Part shown: positions 56,080-64,000 of the stretch, piece after piece
How the letters are laid out: every line of letters starts with the position of its first letter
How positions within the stretch are numbered: the stretch's first letter is position 1
DNA from: Tetracentron sinense
Taxonomy: Eukaryota; Streptophyta; Magnoliopsida; Trochodendrales; Trochodendraceae
Assembly: GCA_015143295.1 (NCBI GenBank)
Contig: CM026553.1
Coordinates: 3,371,912-3,435,911, forward strand
Direction: 5' to 3'
DNA length: 64,000 nt
Program-made: the position numbers and the translations under genes
Notes under the pieces: generated by a model
What the model was told of the DNA's origin: nothing
The model's input: the letters and a program-made list of their open reading frames with translations, nothing else
The model's database searches: none

Positions 56080-59000
56080 CAAAACCAGACCATGTATCAG
56101 CATTTGCAACAATCCATCTATGGGTCATCTCAATAACTATTACTGAATTATGTTGATCAGTGTGTGTTGCAATATTTAGGATTAGAAATAAGTTTTGCAC
56201 CTTCTATTAGTAGACAATTTATCCATATGTGTGTTGTTTAGTAATTTTTGCAAACAAGTTATTAAGTATGGAAGGACTAGCAAAATCTTCAGCTTCTATT
56301 GGTTTACAATCTCCAAAGTGTGCGTAGTACCGGGCATGGGGTTTTGGGTTTTAGCTGGCATTATAGAAAGAACAAAACAAATAAATAGCTAATCCACCAA
56401 CACAATATTGGGGGAACACAATTTCTACAAGTATTTATTGCAAACAATGCCAACAATATTAAAGTCAGCCTTTCACTAACCTGTATAAGGTCTTTTGATG
56501 TTTTCTTCACAATTCTTTTTTCTATATTTTGATTTCCTAGTTACCCTTCCATTTTGTATGAGTATTTGCAGTCATTGGTAGTACGAGTAGTATTGACTTT
56601 GCTAAAACTACCAAATTGCACACTTTGCAAAATTGATGTCTTTCAACTTCAGCTTAACTCTTTCAACTTCAGTGGTCAACAATATAAGATACAGTGTATA
56701 GTGGGTCAGTTAACTCTTTTAACTTCAGCTTTGTCAATAGTTCGTTCTAGATGATGTTCAAATTTGAGAGGACATTGGCTGTATGAAATTTGTTGAGAAT
56801 TTGACTAACATTAGAAGCTGCAAATGAAGTTTATAAATGGTAGAGATTTTACATTGGATAGCAAATTGTAATACTTAGTTCACTAATGTACCCTGCAACA
56901 TCTCTGAATATAAATGATGACTATGGTTCCAATGAGGCAATGATAATTCAAATGTGTCATCCTGATCCTGACAGTGATTCTGATGTTATTATGGGGAGTT
57001 ACCCAATCTGATTTTCTTGTGGATTTGGATTAGAACATCCTGTTGATTCTGTCAGTCTTGGTTTATGGTCTACTCTCTTGGTAGCTATAGTTAAAAAGAT
57101 GATGGCACTTGCCCTGAATAAGATAAAGATGAGCATTTAGGTATTGATAATTGGGGTTTATTCGGACTGAAGTAATCAGTTGTCAAACTATCTGGATAAG
57201 ATGATGGCACTTGACCTGCAAAGTAACCACCATTGTATTATTTGACTTTTTTGTGGACATAATTGATGGACTTTGGGTATAGTTTTTGGAGGTCATGTGT
57301 ATTGGCGACGGCGGCTCCACGAAATAGTAAATTATTATTTTTGAGTGTTAGCGATTGTGGGTGTATGGGCCCACTACTGTAGCATAACCAAAAGGGACTA
57401 TTCCCCCCATAGGGTTGAGCCCAAGCTCTCTTCTTTATGGGTCCTTGAAAGGCAGGTAAAGCATGTGAATCTCCTATTTTATTTGAGTGTTAAACCATTG
57501 TTGGAAAATAGAAACTCTTCCGAAGGATGGTGGTGTTTTTATTAGCACTGTCTAGGCTCGTTAGTCAGTTGTAATAGTGTTTGACATGATTACAAATGAG
57601 GATATTTAGCTTTTAAATATACATTCTATTGTGTTGGTGGATTAGCTATTTATCTGCAATAAATATTTGTAGAAATTGTGTTCCCCCAATATTGTTGATG
57701 CCATAGGAATTGCATTTCTGCTGCTGCATACATGTTCATGTCATTGTAACAGAGTCATTTTTTTCTTATAATCATTACCAAATATGTTCATGTCGTTGTA
57801 CCAGAGCCATTTAGTCATCTCCTTATATGTTGTCTCTATATGTTACAGGAATCGCCACTTGGTGTGGGGAATAGCTCACAAGGAGACTGTCAAGACCTTA
57901 CCCCTCAAATGACGGATAGGTATCCAGACCTCATATTTATTTTTAATTAATATATGAAAACCCCTTTATTTGATGTTTTGAAGTAATCATAGTGAAAATT
58001 TACAGTGACAGCTATGTTGCATGTTTGTGGTTTTGCAGTTATGATAATTGAACTATTGCTCAAAGAAATAGCTAGTAAGCCAGCTGTATCCAGGGCTATG
58101 GCATGGGAGAAGGATTATGAGTTTGGAGCTGAGTCTGCCGAAGGGGAGGGGAGGAAGATGAATGTGATGAGTACTAGGTAGATGTGGTATGGGTTTTCAG
58201 GTTTTTGGTCTTTTGCAGGGCATCTGAATGAATCTGACATTGCTACAGATTAACCTTGTAAAGTGTTAGTCCTAGTTTTGAAACTTACACATTTACTCAT
58301 GGTTTATTTATTGTCAGAATTCTTCAAACTGATGTGAGTGACAGGGAAAAAAAATGGAAGTTCAGGTGTTCTTGGGTTTATGAACATGCATGTTTTATTT
58401 GTGAGCTTTAGAGTTTATGAACATGCCAAATATGGAGAAAATGTTCTTCACCAATACATTGCATGAGTTGAGAATTAAGTGTCAAAATTCCAGCAAATGA
58501 AGGTGTTGGGGCAGCTTAGTAAATTTTCTTTGATCATAGCTGAGAATGCAAGCTTACGGTAGCAATTAGGCAACGGAGGCACCTATTCGCCACCTCCGGG
58601 CATTTATCCACATCCCTTCCCAGTATAAGTATATTATGAATGCAGCTTTGAGAGAATAAAACTGGAAGTGTAAACTAAAGGTGTTATACTCAGCCTTGTA
58701 TATTGAAACACAAAACATCATCCCATGGACTATTCAAGGCAGGTGGAACCGTGGAAGTGGAGGAACACCAATGTTCCATATGCTCGAGTGCTCGACCAGA
58801 ATTCACTAGAGATCTTTGTATAATTCTTTAGAAGAAGCAAAACCAAGTCCCAGAATTTGAGTTATGGTAAACGGGATTAAAAGATACTGAATAATTAGAG
58901 CTTACATGCACTCTCTTGTCTGTTTTCACATCCCCTTTTACTTAGGAACTTGTCTTCTACTCTTTTTATAGACTTCTAAAAGGGAAATGGGTAACACTAG

Positions 59001-59555
59001 TTGTTACCATGCACCTTGCGTCAATGACTGCGGCTAGCATTTCTGTCCCAACAATTCCAAAAAAAAATGACACTCAAATGGGAGACATATTTCCAAGTGG
59101 CAAAACCCATCATCAACGAAAGGGAGGATTGTGTTTCCACAACACTATCCTACAATAAATCTATGATGAATTACAACAAATTTATTATAAAATTTCTCCC
59201 ATTTTGTTACACTAAAAACACAAACACCAAGATCACAACCGAGAGAAAGAGAGAGGCAAAACTCTAGTAACATGAGAGATTAAATATGAAGGCATCCAAA
59301 ATCGCCACCGTCGCCAATATGAAGAGCTCTCTAGCAACTGGCAGCCGAAGAACGCGTCACTAAACTAAAACCATATATATATATATATATATAAGCTTTG
59401 CATATATATTATGTGGATACAATTATCTATATATACGTTATCAGATCATCAACAACATATCATCACAACAAAAGAATCAAAGGAATAATCATCATCAACA
59501 ACAACAAAATGTCTCTCTTCCCTTCTGATCATCACAATCACAATCACAGTCCAAC
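56080..59555. other. Region between FAR1-like gene and gene fragments
   Basis: No gene was recognised. It holds a pair of inverted, order-swapped segments at 56,381-56,442 and 57,631-57,693, a small repeated phrase AAGATGATGGCACTTG (about 57,095 and 57,198), and a (TA)n tract at 59,374-59,392. Some 3' untranslated sequence of the FAR1-like gene is likely at the start. Confidence 0.4.
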
Positions 59556-59559
59556 CAAT

Positions 59560-59796
59560 CTAAATTTCTATAGAGTTAAAGACATCACATTTGCGCCTCC
59601 CCTCTCCCTTCCGTCCTATCTTGATCCCATAAATGCTAAGCTTCTCCATTGCATGTGAAAATGCCTCAAAGAATGATGTCAGGTTCGCAGCATACATTTC
59701 CACGTAAGGCTTCTTCCTTGGATCAACAAGCATCGCGTGATCCGAAGCCAAAAGCCCCAACCCTCTCGGTAGATTCTTGAAATACATGGAAAACAT
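59560..59796 (-). pseudogene. Class III peroxidase, C-terminal fragment
   Basis: The minus strand encodes YFKNLPRGLGLLASDHAMLV, then DPRKKPYVEMYA, FFEAFSHAMEKL and a C-terminus GIKIGRKGEGRRKCDVFN followed by a short extension and stop. This is the last part of a secreted plant peroxidase (PRX41/65-like wording of the LPRGLGLLASDH block), including the final disulphide Cys. Haem-binding and catalytic residues lie upstream and are absent. Homology starts abruptly at about 59,796, not at a known intron site, which indicates a broken fragment. The next 30 bp lead into an unrelated fragment on the other strand. Confidence 0.88.
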
Positions 59797-59826
59797 ATGA
59801 AGGAAATAATATTCACCAGTGAAACA

Positions 59827-60132
59827 ATGGCGATACATCTCTATGTGACTACCATCCACAAGAGAACTCCCCTCTTGCCTGTACCATTTGTTCTAGACCT
59901 TAATGGCCTGTTCTTATGGGTTAATTGCAAGCATCAGTACTTGTCATCGACCTACCGCGCTCCCCGTTGTCACTCGGCGCAATGCTCAATTGCCAATACT
60001 CACCAATGCCCCACATGTCCTTCTCCGGCTAGGCCCGGGTGCCATAACAATACATGTAGCCTAGTACCTATAAACCCTGTTACAAATAAGAGTGGGAATG
60101 GGGAGCTTGCACAAGATGTCCTCTCAATACAA
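59827..60132 (+). pseudogene. EDGP / basic 7S globulin-like (TAXI-type) fragment
   Basis: The plus strand encodes IHKRTPLLPVPFVLDLNGLF followed by LWVNC, then YLSSTYRAPRCHSAQCSIA, a Cys-rich stretch CPTCPSPARPGCHNNTC, and GELAQDVLSIQ. This is the N-terminal part of the extracellular dermal glycoprotein / xylanase-inhibitor-like branch of pepsin-fold proteins (the first catalytic Asp position is in DLNG). These are secreted, usually inactive proteases. Only about 100 residues are present, without signal peptide or C-terminal lobe. It starts about 30 bp from the divergent peroxidase fragment. Confidence 0.85.
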
Positions 60133-60139
60133 TTAATAG

Positions 60140-61130
60140 ACAGGTTTGGCTGGCAATTTTACTTCAGCATCAGTTGTTTCTAAAGATGGAAATAATGGAG
60201 AAAGGCATCATCAGTTGCCCAACTGAACGGCAAAAATCACTTGCATCTGGTTCTAAAAACACTTTCAAGGAGAATTCAGTCTACTGCAATTGATGGTACA
60301 CTACAAAAATGGTTCCATGAAGCATAATAATTACAATTGTCATAAGATAGTGTAATTTACATAACAAAAGTGCGTTCGGATGTCCCAAATTATATGTTGT
60401 ATGTCTTACTTTAGAAGCATAATAATTACAATTGTCCAAATAACCATTAAAAATCCCATGATTATACATAGTAGACTACATCCACAGGCCGCACAAAAGA
60501 AAAGCTGGCGATCTCTTTTGCATGTATTGAATAATTGTTGTACTGTAGGATCTATTTCACCTTTAGTGGAATGAGGTTCTTCATTGTCATCCACCCAAAT
60601 GAATGAATTGTGATGATCCTAATGAAATTTAAATATTATTAGTTCATGATTTTTGATATAATAATGAGATATTATACATATTAATTAACACATAATATAC
60701 CTATACCTAACCAAGTGGGCACCGGAAAAACCAACGGCCGTAGTTTTTTTTCGTTTTAGCCATGAATAATTTCATGTATTCCCTATTACAAAAACATATG
60801 GGAGCTTGTGTATTTCCTGTCATGCCTGAAAATAATATTTAAAAACATCAATTCTTTCTTTCAATTAGCTGTAAATAAAAAAGTATGTAAAATGATAACA
60901 ATGTATATCAAAATCACACACAAAGCTGACTTTGTCATATTTTGACTTTAGAACCATAAAACAGGATCAAAACAAGACTAGTGTTACTTAATTATGGAGG
61001 TAATATTCTCTATGTTTTCGGTGGCATTGGCAAGACTAGTGTTGAATTTTCCTCAAGGTACTATCACTCAAAACAAAATAAACAGATAAAGTGGACCCAA
61101 ATTCAGTTTGGGCTATAGAACATAAACAAC
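60140..61130. other. Spacer before the right inverted-repeat arm
   Basis: No gene was recognised. The phrase GAAGCATAATAATTACAATTGTC occurs twice (about 60,318 and 60,414) as a local duplication. Confidence 0.4.
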
Positions 61131-61132
61131 TA

Positions 61133-62398
61133 GTGGTGAGCAATCTCATACTTCTTGTCCATCAAATCTACCTTAGCTCATTTACATAAGTCCAACGATA
61201 TAGAAATAAACAACTACTTAGATCTGCTTACTCTTTTTTTCCCTACCTTCCAATTCACCTTCTCATTCAAATGAGATTAAACAGAGAGAACTTTAGTATT
61301 TTAAACTGGTTTTTATACTTCACAGATGAAGATGGTTTGAACCTTATTTAGTTTAAATTTTAATTCAGTTAAAATAAGTTAGAGATCATAATAGTTACTT
61401 TCCAGCATTAAATAGTCGAGTTATGATGAGGATTACTAGCTGAAAAACTGGGAGCTATGTCGAACTGAAGAAGCAACCAGAGATGTTCAAGTCGGCGAGA
61501 TGGCGGGGCGAGAAAAACAAGATCAAAGTTATATTCAGACTGCAGTTTCAAGCAACTCAGGTATTATCTTGATATACAACAAGCAAATTCTGAGATGGGT
61601 TTGTTCTAATCTTGATATACTACAAGCAAATTCTGAAATGGGTTTGCATTGGAAGCATTTAACAAGTGAATGGCTCATATATATATAACTGAAAACCAAG
61701 TTGGGGATTTCGGAAAAAATGGGGATTTCAACAAAGTTCAGTTGATGGTGCGCAATACTAGGAATTTTACTCGTTTGAAGCCTCTAGTTTTTTCCCAAAT
61801 CAAAACCCCCAAATAATCTGGGGGACCAAAGGGGGGAAAAAAAAACCAAATCAAACCCCAAATAGAAAAGAATGAAGGATTACTGGGAGGAGAAGAATGA
61901 TACCTTCGTTGTCGCCGGCAAGAAAGAGATGGTGGTCGCCGGAAATCTCAAAACCCCAAAACATTCCGAGGCTCAGCTAGTCGCCAGTCCGGCAGTCACG
62001 AACTGGTTGCTAGAGAGAGAACGTCACACGCTCCACTCGTAGAACCCCCAATGGAATCAGTGATGTGTTGAAAGAGACTCGCAAAAAACCTTGGTTGCCG
62101 GAGGTGAGCCAAAGAAGAAAGGTCTGTAACCATCCAAACCCAAACAGCAAGCAAAGCTAAAAAGGAAAGGCCCCAAATGCACTCAGTTCAAACTGAGCGT
62201 TCTGACTAGCACTGTTTCCGAAAAATCATAAAATATTATTTTGTTAAACGTTTAACAAACGTTAACGAAGAAAACTCCCGTCCACCATTTTCAGTTTGCC
62301 GCCCAAATCCATGCCACGAGTCATACGCTCTATGGAACCTCGAGATAAGCTTTCTGGCTTCGCCAAAGACAATCCAAAGCCGTCTTACTATGTGTGGG
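61133..62398. repeat. Right arm of the large inverted repeat
   Basis: Reverse complement of the left arm. It contains the same exon-like stretch (61,500-61,688 on the plus strand), the same 43-bp internal duplication and the same outer phrase CTTTCTGGCTTCGCCAAAGA. The inner end stops at TAGTGGTGAGC, exactly at the beta-galactosidase intron donor, so the right arm lacks the exon that the left arm abuts. Confidence 0.92.
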
Positions 62399-62433
62399 GA
62401 AGTCAAAATCATGGGCCCCATGATTTTGACTTC
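62399..62433. repeat. Perfect 35-nt hairpin at the outer end of the right arm
   Basis: Two 17-base arms (GAAGTCAAAATCATGGG and its exact reverse complement) are separated by one base. It occupies the same place as the smaller hairpin on the left arm and shares GAAGTCA/TGACTTC. Confidence 0.9.
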
Positions 62434-62436
62434 TCC

Positions 62437-62654
62437 ACCACTTGTCCCCTATTCTAGGAAACCAGCAGGGTATGCCGCTGCAGATTTCGAATCGTCGGCG
62501 CCGTTTGTGTTGTTTAGGGTTTTTGGAGGGAGAGATTAAAATATGGAGGGAAAAAAAGTCTCAATTCTCTACATCCGATGGCATAATAATTCACTACTTC
62601 CCATATTTTTCTTAAAACAGGTGGGGGTAGTGGGACCCAAATTGTTACTAAGAC
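62437..62654. other. Unique spacer between right arm and right direct repeat
   Basis: 218 bp with no counterpart on the left side; nothing was recognised. Confidence 0.4.
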
Positions 62655-63058
62655 CACGTAGACGGTCAATAATATGGATATTCGTGCTACGAAGCAAACA
62701 GAAGGGGAAATGCTTTGAGCAGTGATTAGCATACCTGGGAAATCCAGCCTTGGATTTTAAAATCCTTTTCCCAGGTACGTTAACTATTTCCCAAATGCTT
62801 TTGTCGCTCGTGTTGTCATGCAGACGTAAGATTCAAAAGTGGTGGATTTGAATTTTGAACACGTGATAAAGGTTTAAAAATACAAAATTTCAGTCAATAT
62901 CAGATGTTCGACCCAGAAACGATTTTTTTCGAATTTTGGACAGAATTTAGAGCAGAAGCTTTTTTTAATTTTTTTTTTTTTAAGAAATCGAGATTTTGTT
63001 TGAATTTTTTTTTTTCATATTATCATTGATTATTTTATAATTTTAGATATTTTAAAAT
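62655..63058 (+). repeat. Right outer direct repeat
   Basis: Matches 50,848-51,420 in the same orientation after removal of the two different insertions (hairpin MITE on the left, 76-bp element here). It begins CGTAGACGGTC, including the edge of the IMPDH exon, and ends TTTTAGATATTTTAAAAT. Confidence 0.88.
62717..62792. mobile_element. 76-bp MITE with 9-bp TSD, probably Mutator-type
   Basis: The left direct repeat reads AAATGCTTTTGTCG without interruption. Here the same place has AAATGCTTT, 76 extra bases, then AAATGCTTT again (62,708-62,716 and 62,793-62,801). The insert contains the exact inverted pair TACCTGGGAAA / TTTCCCAGGTA and looser outer termini beginning with G. The 9-bp duplication fits Mutator-like elements. 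Confidence 0.8.
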
Positions 63059-63193
63059 ATACTATATATTGTGGGGGGAATTCTCGGAGCTCCAACTGTC
63101 TCTGGTTTACTGGTTGAATGATGAAAAATGAAAGTCTGGTCTTAAATTGCTGAGCCTTTCGCCCTGTCATATACACTCCGAAGTTTAAGTTAG

Positions 63194-64000
63194 TACTAAC
63201 GACCCGAATTTATTTGAATTAATTTTCTAGATAAATAATTCTGATTTTTTTATACATTATTCCTATGGAAATTAATGTTTGAAATCTTAAATTAGAAATC
63301 TTAAATTAGAAAACTCATTTATTTCGTTCATTTTAGCTCGTTTTAATGAATAAATTGCATAACATCGAAAATAAATAAAAAGTAACAAAAGACTTATATA
63401 TATATCGATCACCGATACAAATGTACGAACGATCGCAAGGAGCGATCGGTCACCGGTACAAATGTACGATCGATCACAATGAAACCCTAATGATTCCCAA
63501 AAATTTGTTTGAGTTGCGATCGATCGCAGTAGGGGTGTCAATCGGGCCGAATTCGGGCTTCAAAGCCTCTTGAAAATATGTCGGGCTCGGGCCGGGCCTA
63601 TTCAAATATCACCAAAATGCAAGCCCAAGCCCGGCCCATTGACACCCCTAATCGCAGCAAATGTATGATCGATCGCAGGTTCCATCCGGAAACATGAAAA
63701 GTCGTGATTTTTAGCAGTTTTAAGATACTACAATTCTAAAACCTATATAAACTCTCTATTTCGTCAATCATAAGTTATAAAAATATTATAAGCTTTTCAA
63801 ATGAACAAAAAGAGGGAAAAACCTAGGATTTGGAAGGGCTTTCACTTGGAGAAGAAGGAACGCCCAGAAATCGAAATGCAGAGCATTCTCAAGCGTAAGA
63901 TCGTAAGAAAGTGATCAAGAAAGGTAAATAACGATCCCTAGTTCTCAATTTCTTGAATATTAATCTAAAAAAAGAGTTTAAAAGGATAAATCTAAGTAAG
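63194..64000 (+). mobile_element. Third LTR of the solo-LTR superfamily, cut by window end
   Basis: From about 63,194 (TACTAACGACCCGAATTT) the sequence runs parallel to the LTR at 23,183: the TTCCTATGG-AATTAATGT block, CGATCGATCGC motifs, TATA box CCTATATAAACTC near 63,744, and GTAAATAACGA...CTTGAATATTA-TCTAAA near the end. Whether it is a solo LTR or part of a full element cannot be seen. Confidence 0.75.
63530..63650. mobile_element. 121-bp hAT-type MITE inside the third LTR
   Basis: Termini TAGGGGTGTCAAT and ATTGACACCCCTA are exact inverted repeats. ATCGCAG (63,523-63,529 and 63,651-63,657) forms a 7-bp duplication. The interior is GC-rich with GGGCCGGGC/GCCCGGCCC palindromes. This terminal form is common among hAT MITEs. 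Confidence 0.85.

Noticed and set aside
51497-62438. Target-site duplication around the whole inverted-repeat structure
   Set aside because: Bases outside the two hairpin tips (GCGTAAAAT and ACTTGTCCC) do not match, so I cannot claim a simple insertion with these ends.

Overview
The window looks like AT-rich intergenic DNA from a flowering plant, probably a eudicot, and it is dominated by transposable elements. Evidence: several plant LTR-retrotransposon lineages, CACTA, hAT and LINE remnants, many short non-autonomous DNA elements, and intron-containing fragments of plant-specific gene families (ent-kaurene synthase, FAR1/FRS, class III peroxidase, EDGP/xylanase-inhibitor-like, plant beta-galactosidase, plant-type IMPDH). 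I cannot name the species. I found no gene that looks fully intact: every recognisable gene carries stops, frameshifts or missing exons.

Layout. 1-10.54 kb: minus-strand Ty3/gypsy element of the Tat/Ogre lineage (extra ORF1, gag, protease, RT-RNase H, archaeal-type second RNase H, integrase, PBS, one partial LTR), heavily mutated. 10.54-15.98 kb: plus-strand ladder of three nearly equal LTRs (about 1,489 bp each) separated by two 425-bp internal stubs, each with an initiator-Met PBS and a polypurine tract. 15.98-17.67 kb: a second Tat-like LTR remnant in the opposite orientation, then a probable solo copia LTR. 18.76-22.56 kb: ent-kaurene-synthase-like pseudogene, with a 324-bp hAT-type element in one intron. 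23.18-25.60 kb: a complete solo LTR with a perfect 5-bp target-site duplication. 25.6-29.62 kb: a CACTA (En/Spm) remnant whose leader region is triplicated. 29.98-32.20 kb: a second solo LTR of the same superfamily. 32.2-34.7 kb: a hAT transposase pseudogene. 34.7-39.6 kb: mostly unassigned, with one 466-bp element bounded by a 9-bp TSD.

39.6-50.9 kb: a minus-strand IMP dehydrogenase pseudogene in three recognisable exons. It lacks its N-terminal and C-terminal exons and has a stop in exon 2. A second, decayed copy of its largest exon sits in its own first visible intron. A LINE 3' end and two hAT-like elements are also in its introns.

50.8-63.1 kb is the most unusual region. It is a nested structure of outer direct repeats (the edge of the IMPDH exon plus intron), then about 1.3-kb inverted repeats whose outer ends are small hairpins, around an 8.3-kb interior. 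The interior or arm edge holds a beta-galactosidase exon, a FAR1/MULE-transposase-like pseudogene, and adjoining back-to-back fragments of a class III peroxidase and an EDGP-like aspartic-protease fold. It resembles a gene-fragment-capturing DNA element, perhaps Mutator-like, that landed in or near IMPDH. The window ends inside a third LTR of the solo-LTR superfamily.
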